This document shows, in pieces, positions 26,781-37,356 of a stretch of DNA of 52,769 nt (positions are counted from its first letter, which is position 1; each line of letters starts with the position of its first letter). Both the position numbers and the translations under genes were made by a program. This stretch comes from Pantoea piersonii (GTDB lineage: Bacteria; Pseudomonadota; Gammaproteobacteria; Enterobacterales; Enterobacteriaceae): NCBI RefSeq assembly GCF_003612015.1, contig NZ_RARB01000014.1, positions 984 to 53,752 on the forward strand, given 5' to 3'. The notes beneath the pieces are model-generated. The model did not search any database and was not told the origin of the DNA. It saw only the letters and a list, made by a program, of their open reading frames with translations.

Positions 26781-28404
26781 TTATCAACACGTTTTTGATG
26801 TTTATCACCACTGCCAGGAGACGCTCGACGTGGCCTTACCAGCGGGTGAAGCCGCCTTGCTGGGCAAACGCCTGATGACGAAAAGCGAGCAATTGCAGCC
26901 GGTGATTATGGTGTACGGCGTCTATAACGCCGGGAAAAGCACCTTGCTTAACGCACTGATGGGCCGGGCTGATGCAGAAATGGCGGACAGGCCCATGACC
27001 GATCAGGTGACGGGCTATCAGTGGCGCGGCTATACGCTGTATGACACGCCGGGCATCGACGCTCCGCAGGAACATCAGCAGGTGACGGAAGCGCATTTGC
27101 GTGAATCTGATGTGGTGTTATTCGTCGTCGCCACCGGCGGCGCGGTCGAGGAGCAATCGACCTGGCAGGCGCTGATTTCGCTGGTCGAAAAAGAGCGTCG
27201 CGTCATGCTGATCGTTAACAATAAAACCGGCCTTAAACCCGAATCCCCTGAATATCTTCATATCGTCGATCAACTCAGACAGCGCCTCCAAGATGCCGCC
27301 GACGAGGCGCAGATCGGCGATATCCTCAGCAAAGTCAGTATCCATCTGGTGAATGCCCGTTCAGCGCTCAAGGGAAGGCTTGAGCAGAAGAGAGGACTGA
27401 TCAATTCCAGCGGGATCGCGTTGCTGGAAGAGCAACTGTCGCAGTTCTTGCAGGAAACCGATCAATACAGCGTGCTCGATACCTGTTACAGCGACCTGCG
27501 TCAGGCCATTGATACCGCCCTGCTCTCGCTCGCCAAAATCGATGCCAGCCCGGAAAGCGAGGCCCTGCAGGACGCCAAACTGCGCGTGGAGAGTGAGCGC
27601 GAGCGCCTGAGCCTGCAACTCCATGATCAGTTAGAGAAAAACATTCAGAAGCATCAGCACGTCCTGGCAGGCACCATTGATGACCTGCTGGAAAACTGCC
27701 GCTCTAAGCACGTCTTTGAAGCGGACCTCAGCCGCGAACTGGAAGTGGTCTCAGATAAGATTTTCCAGCAACAGCAGGCGTTACTGGAAAGTGAACTGCC
27801 CAAAACGCAGCGCAAGCTGGAGGACATTGGCGAAACCTTACAGGTCGCCGAGATGCGGCAGGCTCAGGCAGAGAGTCCGGACGTAAAGGCGTTCCAGAGT
27901 GAAGAAGAGGAATCTGCCTGGAAACAGGGCATGAAGCAGGTGATGGGCCACAGCGACAAACTGGACGTGAATGCCCTTGCCGAGGCCGGTGCCAAAAAAG
28001 GGTTAGTGATTGCCAAAGATCTGTTGCCAAACCTGTTTAAAGGAATTGGTAAGAAAACCATCGAACGCTGGGCCGCCACGGCAGGACGCTTAGCAGGCCC
28101 CGCCATTGCTCTGGGCGTGGGAGCCTGGAATATTTATCAGGCCGTGAATGAAAATGAAAAATTAAAGCAGGCAAGACGTCGCCGTCGTGAAGCCGCAGAA
28201 GACACCGCCGCCACGCTGATGGAGGGGCTGAAACACGCATGGCAGGGGGTGATTCGCGAGGTGGTGAATGAGATTTTTGAACCGGTAGACGCGTTTCTGA
28301 AACAGCGTAAAAACGAGCATCAGCAGCAGAGCGATCTCACCGCAAAACGTATAGAGGAATTAGAAACAGCAAAACGTGCGTTGAGGGATTTCAGGGTGGG
28401 GTGA
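26767..28404 (+). CDS. Dynamin-like GTPase (last gene of the module)
   Basis: A 545-residue protein. G1 VYGVYNAGKSTLLNAL at 49-64, switch I Thr near 79, G3 LYDTPGID at 92-99, and IVNNKTGL near 147-155 as G4. Residues about 230-400 form a long helical stalk of dynamin type, and residues about 440-460 a short hydrophobic stretch (GPAIALGVGAWNIYQAV). The C-terminus is a charged coiled coil (AKRIEELETAKRALRDF). GTPase pairs of this kind (LeoA/B-like, EcLeo) bind membranes. Its start lies within the upstream GTPase gene. A hairpin follows about 100 bp downstream, and an IS911-like element lies beyond it. Confidence 0.85.
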   Translation: MNLPDYQHVFDVYHHCQETLDVALPAGEAALLGKRLMTKSEQLQPVIMVYGVYNAGKSTLLNALMGRADAEMADRPMTDQVTGYQWRGYTLYDTPGIDAPQEHQQVTEAHLRESDVVLFVVATGGAVEEQSTWQALISLVEKERRVMLIVNNKTGLKPESPEYLHIVDQLRQRLQDAADEAQIGDILSKVSIHLVNARSALKGRLEQKRGLINSSGIALLEEQLSQFLQETDQYSVLDTCYSDLRQAIDTALLSLAKIDASPESEALQDAKLRVESERERLSLQLHDQLEKNIQKHQHVLAGTIDDLLENCRSKHVFEADLSRELEVVSDKIFQQQQALLESELPKTQRKLEDIGETLQVAEMRQAQAESPDVKAFQSEEEESAWKQGMKQVMGHSDKLDVNALAEAGAKKGLVIAKDLLPNLFKGIGKKTIERWAATAGRLAGPAIALGVGAWNIYQAVNENEKLKQARRRRREAAEDTAATLMEGLKHAWQGVIREVVNEIFEPVDAFLKQRKNEHQQQSDLTAKRIEELETAKRALRDFRVG

Positions 28405-28505
28405 GTGGGAATATGACGGGTTAGCGGGTTAGCTGCCAGACATTAATGCGAGTTTATCGATAATGAAGAAGAGGAGACGTTTCTGTACGTTACCCGATAA
28501 TTCAC

Positions 28506-28527
28506 GCCCGGCAAAAGTCTGCCGGGC
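28506..28527 (+). terminator. Hairpin downstream of the nine-gene module
   Basis: GCCCGGCA (28506-28513), a 6-base loop AAAGTC, then TGCCGGGC (28520-28527) form a perfect 8-bp GC-rich stem, about 100 bp after the last GTPase gene. No T-run follows, so strength is uncertain, but its position fits the end of the operon. Confidence 0.55.
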
Positions 28528-28627
28528 AGAGTGAAAGATTACTCCTCAAAATACCTGTAGTGGTCAACAAAAACTGGCCACCTGAACAGAGGTGATATGC
28601 TCACCTCAGAACATTACAGGTGTCCCA

Positions 28628-29796
<1,169 letters not shown>

Positions 29797-29804
29797 CCAC
29801 TACA

Positions 29805-30431
29805 AGTCTGGAAAGAAAGAGACAGCGAAGAAAACTTTCTGAAATTTTTGAGCGTCAGGTGCGTTACGACGGGCATTGTTTCTTCCCTGAATCAAGCAGC
29901 CGGAAACCCAGGTCGGGTCACTCTCTGCTGGCTGAACCTCTGGCAAGTCTGGATCCCTGTCGCTCAATGAAAATGCTTTCGACAGTGCACAAAAAATGAG
30001 GAGCATCTCGCTGCGGTTCTCATCATGCCACCCCGCCTGAACGAATCAAATGCCTCTTGATCAAATTATGAGTATAGCTGGTGGTGTTTGGTTAAAGAGC
30101 GTGCCCTCGCCTGTTTCCGGCAACTTTCCGGATAAGGCACAGAAAGAATTTTGCTCCATAAACTACGAACCTTTTCTTCAGTTAGGTATAAACACAGGTG
30201 CCGGACGGAAGCATACTGACACCGATGATAGATGTGTGCTGGCGGGAAAAATTGCAGTTTTCTTACACAGAGATGTGCTGACGAATTATTCGGTCAAAAT
30301 GCTGAGGACGCATCCCGAAGAACTGTATTTGCAGGCTTCACTGCGGACACCCCGCCCCCGAAAAGGAACCGGGTGCATCAGAAGGCGTATCTGGACATCT
30401 GGAAGAGCGCCCGAGAAAATGGTCGGGCAAC
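29805..30431. other. Degenerate region between the IS911-like element and the rpn gene
   Basis: No intact gene is recognisable. A frame at 30232-30441 ends TADTPPPKRNRVHQKAYLDI, which looks like real but truncated protein sequence of a family I cannot name. The only clear signal is one RepFIB-type iteron at 30232-30246. The rest looks like worn-out plasmid sequence. Confidence 0.4.
30232..30246 (+). repeat. Solitary RepFIB iteron copy
   Basis: ATGTGTGCTGGCGGG fits the iteron consensus ATGTGTGCTGRCGGG of the arrays beside repB. It lies 2.2 kb away from the nearest array copy and on the other side of the rpn gene. One such match by chance in 50 kb is unlikely. Confidence 0.6.
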
Positions 30432-31397
30432 TCAGTGGTGAATTTGCGCCAGTTCATCTTCCGTCAGGCCGGTCATCTGCATGACAATATTCTGGTCAAG
30501 GCCATTCTGCAGCATGGTACGCGCAATTTTCAGGGTCGCTTCACGCTCGCCCTTTTCAATTCCTCGCTGCTCTCCAAGCTGGATCCCCTCCTGGCGTCCT
30601 TCCATGCGACCTTCCATACGTCCTTTCTCAATGCCCTTCTGTTCAAGCTGCTGTGCGATAGTCATGAGTGCGTCTCCGTGTTGCGGCACACGCTGTGCCA
30701 GTTCGCGAACAAAGGCTTCGGAGTCGGCCGACTCTCCCGCCTGTAATAAATAGTGTATCAGTGCCGTCACCTGTGGTGAAGAAAGATAGTCTGCCATCAA
30801 TAGGGTGGCCAGCCGGTCGGTCAGCGTGGCCATATCGCGCTGGTGTATGTGCTTCTGCAGTAAGGTCAGCGCTGCCATGCTGCGATGATTCATGATGTCA
30901 TCGTCTGGGATAACGGTGATGTCTGTCAGAGGAAAGGCGCCGCCGTAGAGTTTCTCTGCCACTGCCGGGTCGTCGAATTCATCCAGCCAGCGCGTAGAAT
31001 ACGGGTAAGGGCTGCGTTTTCCGGTATAGAACAGCACGGGTATCACCAGCGGCAACTTTTTGTGACCGGCCTCAAGATGGCGCTGCATAGCCGCCACGGC
31101 GTAACGCAGCAGGCGAAAGGCCATATGCCGGTCCGAAGACGACTGGTGCTCAATCAGCACGTGAACGTAGCCGGCCCCGGCGGTGGTCTTCAGGCTGTAA
31201 AGGACGTCGCTGAAGTACTGGCGGAGGTCGTCCTCGACAAAGGATCCGGACTCCAGCTTAAGGGTTGTGAGGTCGCACAGCGCGCGTAGCTCTGCCGGAA
31301 GATGAAGTTCCATAAAGTCCCGGGCAATCTCAGGCTGCATGAGAAACTGCCGGAAGGTGGCATCATGAGGGGTCGGGGTGCTATTTTTCTTCTTCAT
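30432..31397 (-). CDS. Rpn-family recombination-promoting nuclease / PD-(D/E)XK protein
   Basis: A 321-residue protein of the RpnA-E (YhgA-like, formerly transposase_31) family. The PD-(D/E)xK core lies in the first half: HDATFRQFLMQPEIARDFME near the N-terminus, then FVEDDLRQYFSDVLYSL and YVHVLIEHQSSSD (the E-x-Q of the active site) around residues 52-90. The tail contains repeated basic-acidic heptads (EKGRMEGRMEGRQEGIQLGE), typical of the family. Rpn proteins are DNA endonucleases that promote RecA-independent recombination, and some act in phage defence. An intact ATG start lies at 31397. The gene is common on enterobacterial plasmids. Confidence 0.9.
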   Translation of the reverse strand: MKKKNSTPTPHDATFRQFLMQPEIARDFMELHLPAELRALCDLTTLKLESGSFVEDDLRQYFSDVLYSLKTTAGAGYVHVLIEHQSSSDRHMAFRLLRYAVAAMQRHLEAGHKKLPLVIPVLFYTGKRSPYPYSTRWLDEFDDPAVAEKLYGGAFPLTDITVIPDDDIMNHRSMAALTLLQKHIHQRDMATLTDRLATLLMADYLSSPQVTALIHYLLQAGESADSEAFVRELAQRVPQHGDALMTIAQQLEQKGIEKGRMEGRMEGRQEGIQLGEQRGIEKGEREATLKIARTMLQNGLDQNIVMQMTGLTEDELAQIHH

Positions 31398-31997
31398 CCG
31401 TGCTTACTCTCTAAATGACACGAACATACTATCACGACAGTCAAAGAGTTGTACGAGACAAACGTATTGCTGGAATACCTCCATCCTTAATACGGATCCG
31501 AAAAAGGACAGACCGAATGTTCATCTGGCTGCGTTAGTCCTGGAAACGTGAATTGTATTATCTAAAAACCAGCCGCAAAGGACCTTATATGGAACTGGAA
31601 ATGCGCGGCGTATCTTTAACATCAAGAACTTGAGTGAGCTTTTTTATGCCGGACAGCTCGCCTGCGTTACGAAATCATCGGTGGCCGAGCCGCTCAAATG
31701 TTCCGTTATAAAAACCGTGGTGTCGAGGTGAGGCTGTCTGTAAATGCGGATCCTGATCACAACTTCCTTTATAGCTCTTATTGATCAGGCGTGAGATGCG
31801 GTTTTTCAGCATGTGCGGCAAATCAGATACCAATCGGCGTTTTCTGCTTCAGAAGCTAACGGACATAAGCCTTCGATAGGCTTCCCCGCTGGCGGACGTC
31901 ACTGGCATACCACTTAATGCGGTGCTGAATTTAGCTCCCCGTAAGCTGCGCCTGCTGCATTTCCCGCTGATAGCCAGGGATTTTGCGAGCACGTCCG
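31398..31997. other. Intergenic region upstream of rpn, no gene seen
   Basis: Several short frames look like decayed coding sequence (for example RYEIIGGRAAQMFRYKNRG near 31660-31715) but none is complete. The rpn promoter must lie near 31400-31450. No repeat or RNA gene was recognised. Confidence 0.35.
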
Positions 31998-32492
31998 TTA
32001 TTCTCTGCTCAATACCTTGTTTCCGAATTCACCGCTGATCTGGAGATTGTCCCCAGCTGTTTGCGTCAACTGCGTCTGCAGCGCCCCCATATAGACAGTA
32101 ACTTTCGCTTCCAATTCTGACGGATCCGGCAGAGACACATGAACCACACCTGCAGTAATCGGTTTCATCTCGTTCAGTCGGAGATTAAGGGAGATTGCTT
32201 CTCTTATGAAAACGTACCTGGCAATGACGCTTTGCTTCAACGTGGTAACGCGCCGGCGGTTAGTTTTGAATTGTTCAATCAGCACTTTGTTCTTTTCATT
32301 GGGAAGTTTGTTGATCTTCTCTTGGGCGACCCTGATCACTTCAGCCTGATCCTGGAACGAGGCGTTACAAGTCGCTTTCCCTGCTACAGAAACAATGCGC
32401 CTTAAAGGCCTACGGTATAAAACATGTGTGCTGACGGGAACAACAGATGAATCCAGCCTGCGTCTGTATACTGCCGGTTGGGTCACTGGCAA
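31998..32492 (-). pseudogene. Hypothetical ORF beside the RepFIB iterons, probably a truncated remnant
   Basis: The frame is open for 164 residues. Residues about 45-164 look like genuine helical protein (QDQAEVIRVAQEKINKLPNE, later FIREAISLNLRLNEMKPI) but I do not recognise the family. The first 45 residues are translated from iteron sequence (the stretch PVSTHVLYRR corresponds to an iteron), so the original start has probably been lost. No good ribosome site is apparent. It could instead be a small real gene starting at an internal alternative codon. Confidence 0.35.
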
Positions 32493-32822
32493 AGACTGGC
32501 TGATGTGTGCTGACGGGGAAAAGAGAACTCAGAACAACATCTGCATGTGTGCTGTCGGGAACACAGAGAATTCGGAGCAGCATATATATATGTGCTGGCA
32601 GGATAAGGCTGAAGTTCAGACACCTTCGGTGGGTGCTGGCGGGGAATAACGGCATTAGCATGTGTACTGGTGGGCAAAAAGAGAGTGATTCCCTCACAGC
32701 GCACATTCCACGAGAACTTGAAGAGCCAGACCAGCAATTATGGCGGTGGCTTTTGCAGCAGATTTGGCCTGTAGCCTGTCAGCGCACATGTTGCCTGCAT
32801 CTGACATCCTGCCAGCACACAT
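32424..32822. repeat. RepFIB iteron array downstream of repB (eight copies, two orientations)
   Basis: Six copies of ATGTGTGCTGACGGG or close variants begin at 32424, 32503, 32545, 32588, 32628 and 32660. Two in the opposite orientation, CCTGTCAGCGCACAT and CCTGCCAGCACACAT, lie at 32775-32789 and 32808-32822. The RepFIB-type initiator binds such repeats to start and limit replication. Flanking of the rep gene on both sides by iterons is the known layout of this replicon class. Confidence 0.9.
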
Positions 32823-32824
32823 TT

Positions 32825-33691
32825 TTATAAACCCGGAGGCTTAAGCTTGGGGTTTCTCTTGTGAATAATCAGATAGTTCTCGCGCTCTTTTCTTACCAGA
32901 GAAAATTCCAGATAACCAATTTTCTGCAGCTGCTCCAGCGCTTTTTTGATAGTGCGGTTTTGTTCGCTTACTGAACTGGTCAGGGAAAGACGCTCGCGCA
33001 GGCGTGAAAATCCAACAGGAACGGGATTGGCAGGCAGGCTTTCGATGAAGGTATATATAGCCTGAGCGGCTTCCTTCTTGGGTAGGGCTTTAATCGCATG
33101 CTGCTGCAGCAGCACACGATAGTCCAGCTGAAAAAGCTCCCACAGCTTTTCATCAGCTTCAAGCTGGACAATATCTTTATCAGCATCAAAATAGCCGGTT
33201 TTAAGCAGGCCCGTCTGATAGCTGCCGCGGACATCAGCACCGCGCTTAAACGAAACAGACTTGTTGCGCAGTTTGCCCAGAGACTCATGGATAGAGCTGC
33301 GCAGGCGGGCATCAATACGTTTGGAAGCAAAGCCGCAGCCTTTAGCGAACTCTGTAAATTTGAGCTCTATTTTATTGGAATTTAACCCATATTTGCTGAA
33401 TGCATAGATGACGCCAATCCAGACTTTGAAGTCGCAGTCCATATCAAGCCGCGGCCCGGAGATGTTGATATTGTCATACCCTTCGGCTTTCGCTATCTCC
33501 AGCTGAGAAAACAGCTCTGACGCATCGACAATATTATTCTCGCCCTGAGACTTTGTAGGCTTCGGAACAAATACGCCGAGTCGCATTAGCGCAACTGGCT
33601 GAACGGTATTATTAGAATTAACGGTGAGTTGTTTTTCTTTAGTGATCATATCGCTGTAAAGCGCATCAGCGATAAATGACTTATCCGTCAT
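32825..33691 (-). CDS. repB: RepFIB-type replication initiator protein
   Basis: A 288-residue initiator of the Rep_3 superfamily, with two winged-helix domains: the first over residues about 25-150 (DNINISGPRLDMDCDFKVWI, VIYAFSKYGLNSNKIELKFT), the second over about 160-275 (QAIYTFIESLPANPVPVGFS, RLRERLSLTSS, TIKKALEQLQKIGYLEFSLV). It binds the iterons on either side to open the origin, and represses its own transcription. Five iterons lie upstream and eight downstream, which sets the replicon as RepFIB (probably the Klebsiella/Enterobacter branch). The name repB is a class name; assignment to an exact Inc subtype needs allele comparison. Confidence 0.92.
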   Translation of the reverse strand: MTDKSFIADALYSDMITKEKQLTVNSNNTVQPVALMRLGVFVPKPTKSQGENNIVDASELFSQLEIAKAEGYDNINISGPRLDMDCDFKVWIGVIYAFSKYGLNSNKIELKFTEFAKGCGFASKRIDARLRSSIHESLGKLRNKSVSFKRGADVRGSYQTGLLKTGYFDADKDIVQLEADEKLWELFQLDYRVLLQQHAIKALPKKEAAQAIYTFIESLPANPVPVGFSRLRERLSLTSSVSEQNRTIKKALEQLQKIGYLEFSLVRKERENYLIIHKRNPKLKPPGL

Positions 33692-33747
33692 GAGTTTATC
33701 TCACTTTTGAGCCATCGATCTGAAATGTGGATTAAATGGATCCTGAT

Positions 33748-33847
33748 CCCGTCAGCACACACAATACATCCCTTCAGCACACATTACCACCCCGCCAGCA
33801 CACATCATTTTCCCACCAGCGCACATTATCTTCCCGCCAGCGCACAT
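33748..33847. repeat. RepFIB iteron array upstream of repB (five copies, 21-22 bp period)
   Basis: CCCGTCAGCACACAC (33748), CCCTTCAGCACACAT (33770), CCCGCCAGCACACAT (33791), CCCACCAGCGCACAT (33812) and CCCGCCAGCGCACAT (33833) are spaced by 21-22 bp, so all face the same side of the helix. They lie about 60-160 bp before the repB start, in the place expected of the replication origin and autorepression site. Confidence 0.95.
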
Positions 33848-34020
33848 CTGGATCAGGCCTTAGCCCAGACGTGGCGCGGCCTGCAAGCTGCGGGGATCTT
33901 TCTGGTACTATAAGGATCTATGTGGATAATATATTGGATCGGGCTTGTGGATTTGTGGATAACTGCAAATACAGCCAGCCCAAGGCTCCTTGCAGTAGCT
34001 AACGCGCCTGCGGCTTGTTC

Positions 34021-34065
34021 AACGGTTCAGGGATCCACAAAATACTTGCGGATCCCTGAACCGTT
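34021..34065. repeat. Perfect 16-bp inverted repeat in the rep-sop spacer
   Basis: AACGGTTCAGGGATCC (34021-34036) and GGATCCCTGAACCGTT (34050-34065) are exact reverse complements with a 13-bp spacer. No T-run follows and no gene ends here. It could be a resolution site, an initiation structure or a terminator without a poly-U tail. Confidence 0.65.
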
Positions 34066-35127
34066 ATCAAAGAACCACGTCATCATTTCAACATTGTTTA
34101 CCGCCAGATCAGTAAAAGGCATTTCAAAGCTCGGCGCAGAATTTTACAAATAGCCGCTTGGCCAGAACGATCTGGTCAGGCTTTCGCCTTACTCTACCTT
34201 TCTTGTATACGGCATAGTAAGTGTCCCGAAAACAGCATTATGCAGTATTTCGTCGGGGCTATTGATCGCGCTTACACCTCAACACAGGCATATGTCGTGA
34301 CTAAGATTAACAAGGTGCTGCAAAGATTGCTGATTAATCCCGTTCCGGCACTTCAGAAGCTTCGGGGTAAGTAAACAGATCCCTACTCCAGAAGTCAGGA
34401 TATGTCCCTCTGGGTCGCAGTAGCCTATGGTGCTGACCGACATAGTTACGCTGGGTTTCACTCTTCCACTCAATAACTGAATCGCCTCCCCAGATAAACT
34501 GTAGTGTGTATAAGCTGTAATGAGCAGAACTGAGCCGAAGATGAAATATGTTTGCACTCGCTGACGCCGGTAACTTCTAGGCGTCATGCGAAACTGTGTT
34601 TCGACCCAATCTACGCAAGAAATCCCTTAATATAGTGTCAAACAATACGGCTACGTCATTGTCAACTCAGTCAAAACCTGCCCTGCATTAACGAGATAAG
34701 ACGAATGTTTACGCTCACCAGGCAAGAGTTGAGATGGACAAAAACACTAGCAAACGCCGTGCCCTACCCTTCTCGACCGCAGGCAATTACGCGATGCTCA
34801 CCTGACTGGCACGGGTGGATGACGACGACAGGTTCAGCATCGAAATTCCACTGCACACCTTCCGCTATAGCTCGGCTATGTGCATGTTTTACTATCATCC
34901 GCACCCCACTACGCTTCAGTCGCTGCCGGGCCACGAAAATAACGAGTCACCGAGGTGTATAAAAAGTATTCGTACTGACCATGATCGCTGACGGCAGATG
35001 CAGTTCACCCCTAATACCGGCACCATGCTTCAAAGACCAAGCGGTCATTCAACGTGATAGCCAGCAGTGACACTGTGCTTTTTAAGGATGTGGTTCACTC
35101 CACACGGCAAGTAGGTTTCATTTTAAA
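34066..35127. other. Long spacer between repB and sopA, no gene supported
   Basis: Frames at 34279-34587 (minus) and 34705-34962 (plus) are open but show no recognisable protein character and no ribosome site. The region holds no iteron copies beyond those listed. Its composition is mixed, suggesting decayed sequence. The F plasmid has a ResD resolvase gene near its rep genes; none is found here. Confidence 0.4.
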
Positions 35128-35205
35128 CTTTGCAATAATAAGCGCCATTTGCAAATTTGGTGTTGCTTTGCGCTAAATATCAAGATTTAATGTTTCCATG
35201 CAAAG
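35128..35205 (+). promoter_or_regulatory. sopAB operator with SopA-binding CTTTGC boxes
   Basis: CTTTGC occurs at 35128-35133 and 35166-35171, and its reverse complement GCAAAG at 35200-35205, just before the sopA start. In the F plasmid, repeated CTTTGC motifs in the sopAB promoter are the binding sites through which SopA, helped by SopB, represses its own operon. Motif and position match, so autoregulation of F type is expected. Confidence 0.75.
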
Positions 35206-35224
35206 TTGATAAAGGAGAAGGTTT

Positions 35225-36391
35225 GTGGGACTGATGAATACGCTTGATCAGTGTATCGCCGCTGGACATGAAATGACCCGAGCTATTGCCGTGGCACAGT
35301 TTAATGACGATAGCCCCGAGGCACGGAAAATTACTCGCAGATGGCGTGTTGGCGAAGCGGCCGATCTTATCGGCGTCTCTCCTCAGGCAATCCGGGATGC
35401 GGAAAAAGCAGGACGACTGCCCTATCCCGATCTGGAGATGCGTGGTCGGGTAGAGCAACGAGTGGGCTATACCATTGAACAGATTAATCACATGAGGGAT
35501 GTTTTCGGGACCCGCCTGCGTAGGCCCGATGAAAGTATCCCTCCCGTGATTGGCATTGCCGCTCACAAAGGGGGCGTATACAAAACCTCCGTCTCAGTAC
35601 ATCTGGCGCAAGATCTCGCGCTTAAAGGCTTGCGGGTGCTACTGGTCGAAGGGAACGATCCACAGGGAACTGCTTCCATGTATCACGGATGGGTACCTGA
35701 CCTGCATATTCACGCCGATGATACGCTGCTACCCTTCTACCTCGGCGAGCGAGATGACGCATTTTATGCCATTAGAAAGACTTGCTGGCCTGGCCTCGAT
35801 ATCATTCCTTCCTGTCTGGCTTTACATCGTATTGAAACCGAACTCATGGGACGCTACGACGAGGGCAAACTGCCAACCGAGCCACATATGATGCTTAGAC
35901 TCGCTATTGAATCTGTGGCGCAGGACTACGACGTGGTTGTCATCGACAGTGCGCCGAATCTGGGTATCGGCACTATCAATGTTGTGTGTGCGGCAGACGT
36001 GCTGATTGTGCCAACGCCGGCGGAGCTGTTTGACTACACCTCTGCCCTTCAGTTCTTTGATATGCTCCGTGACCTGTTGAAGAACGTCGATCTTCAGGGA
36101 TTTGAACCCGATGTAAGGATCCTGCTTACTAAATACAGCAATAATAACGGTTCGCAATCTCCATGGATGGAAGAACAGATCCGCGACGCATGGGGCGGTA
36201 TGGTTCTTAAAAATGTTGTCCGCGAAACAGATGAAGTGGGGAAAGGCCAGATAAGGATGCGAACCGTATTCGAACAAGCTATTGATCAGCGTTCTTCGAC
36301 CGGTGCATGGCGTAATGCGTTGTCTATCTGGGAACCCGTTTGTAGCGAAATTTTCGACCGCCTGATTAAGCCCCGCTGGGAGATCCGCTAA
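35225..36391 (+). CDS. sopA: SopA, ParA-type partition ATPase
   Basis: A 388-residue protein nearly identical, as far as I can recall the sequence, to F plasmid SopA. N-terminal helix-turn-helix ([20 protein letters not shown], residues about 42-62) for operator binding, and a ParA ATPase domain with deviant Walker [13 protein letters not shown] at about 114-125, Walker A' [11 protein letters not shown] and Walker B-like GNDPQG. It forms ATP-dependent patterns on the nucleoid and moves SopB-bound plasmids. GTG 35225 is chosen, because GGAG lies 7 bases before it; ATG 35234 is a possible alternative. Its stop overlaps the sopB start. Confidence 0.97.
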   Translation: MGLMNTLDQCIAAGHEMTRAIAVAQFNDDSPEARKITRRWRVGEAADLIGVSPQAIRDAEKAGRLPYPDLEMRGRVEQRVGYTIEQINHMRDVFGTRLRRPDESIPPVIGIAAHKGGVYKTSVSVHLAQDLALKGLRVLLVEGNDPQGTASMYHGWVPDLHIHADDTLLPFYLGERDDAFYAIRKTCWPGLDIIPSCLALHRIETELMGRYDEGKLPTEPHMMLRLAIESVAQDYDVVVIDSAPNLGIGTINVVCAADVLIVPTPAELFDYTSALQFFDMLRDLLKNVDLQGFEPDVRILLTKYSNNNGSQSPWMEEQIRDAWGGMVLKNVVRETDEVGKGQIRMRTVFEQAIDQRSSTGAWRNALSIWEPVCSEIFDRLIKPRWEIR

Positions 36392-37347
36392 TGAAACGTG
36401 CTCCGATCATTCCAAAATCGTCTCCTTCCTCCCCTGCTATTGCTCCTTCTACTGCGCCTGCCGCGCCGATGGTGGACTCTCTGATTTCACGCGTGGGAGC
36501 CATGGCAAAAGGGAATACCATCGTCTTACCCGTGTGCGGCCGGGACGTTAAATTCACACTTGAAACCGTGTCTGCGGAACGCGTAGAAAAAACCACAAGT
36601 GTCTGGTCAGGCAATGAACGCGTCCAGGAATTCCTGACGGAAAATTCACTGGATGATTTGATCCCTTCTTTTCTTCTGAACGGCCAGCAGACACCTGCTT
36701 TTGGTCGCCAGCTTAAAGACGGTATTGAAGTGGCCGATGGCAGCCGCCGTCGTATGACGGCTATCCTGACATCTTCAGATTATCGAGTTTTAGTGGGCGA
36801 TCTTGATGATGAGCAGATGGATGCGCTATGTAAGCTCGGCAATGATTACCGACCGACCAGCGCTTACGAACGTGGCAGACGATACGCGCTAAGGCTGGAA
36901 AATGAGTTTGCGAACAACATCTCTGCATTGGCCGACGCTGAGGGTATTTCCCGGAAGATCATCACTCGATGCGTTAATACATCAAAGCTACCTCATAATG
37001 TTATATCTCTCTTTTCACATCCGGGTGAACTCTCGGCCAGAGCGGGCGAACAGCTTTTCAAGGCATTTAACGGAAAGGAAGCATTACTAGCTGAAAAAGC
37101 TCAGTCCCTTGCGGAAGACCGTAAAAAAGGCTTGTTGTATGAGCCAGACGTCATCATTCAGAAACTGAATACGGCATTAACCAAATTTGAGGCTCCAACT
37201 CGTGAACGGGCAACGAAGAAAGATTTTGGCCCGGGCGCGACGGTACAGTATAAGGGGAATAAAGTGCTGTTCAGCCTGGACAGAACCAAAATCCCTCAGT
37301 CTCTTATTAGTCAACTCGAAGAGCTTCTTTCAAAACGACATCCTTAA
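36391..37347 (+). CDS. sopB: SopB, ParB-type centromere-binding protein
   Basis: A 318-residue ParB-family protein. A proline- and serine-rich N-terminus ([20 protein letters not shown]), the CTPase/clamp region ([20 protein letters not shown] with the arginine patch GSRRR near 110-120), a helix-turn-helix ([22 protein letters not shown], residues about 180-200), and a C-terminal dimerisation domain. It binds the GGGACC-GGTCCC palindromes downstream (sopC) and stimulates SopA ATPase. Its ATG shares a base with the sopA stop. Confidence 0.96.
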   Translation: MKRAPIIPKSSPSSPAIAPSTAPAAPMVDSLISRVGAMAKGNTIVLPVCGRDVKFTLETVSAERVEKTTSVWSGNERVQEFLTENSLDDLIPSFLLNGQQTPAFGRQLKDGIEVADGSRRRMTAILTSSDYRVLVGDLDDEQMDALCKLGNDYRPTSAYERGRRYALRLENEFANNISALADAEGISRKIITRCVNTSKLPHNVISLFSHPGELSARAGEQLFKAFNGKEALLAEKAQSLAEDRKKGLLYEPDVIIQKLNTALTKFEAPTRERATKKDFGPGATVQYKGNKVLFSLDRTKIPQSLISQLEELLSKRHP

Positions 37348-37356
37348 TGTTTTGCA

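Noticed and set aside
34279..34587. 102-aa minus-strand frame in the rep-sop spacer
   Set aside because: Lacks a ribosome site and any protein-like pattern beyond one hydrophobic stretch.
34705..34962. 85-aa plus-strand frame in the rep-sop spacer
   Set aside because: Translation rich in Arg, Thr and Pro with no motif; probably random.
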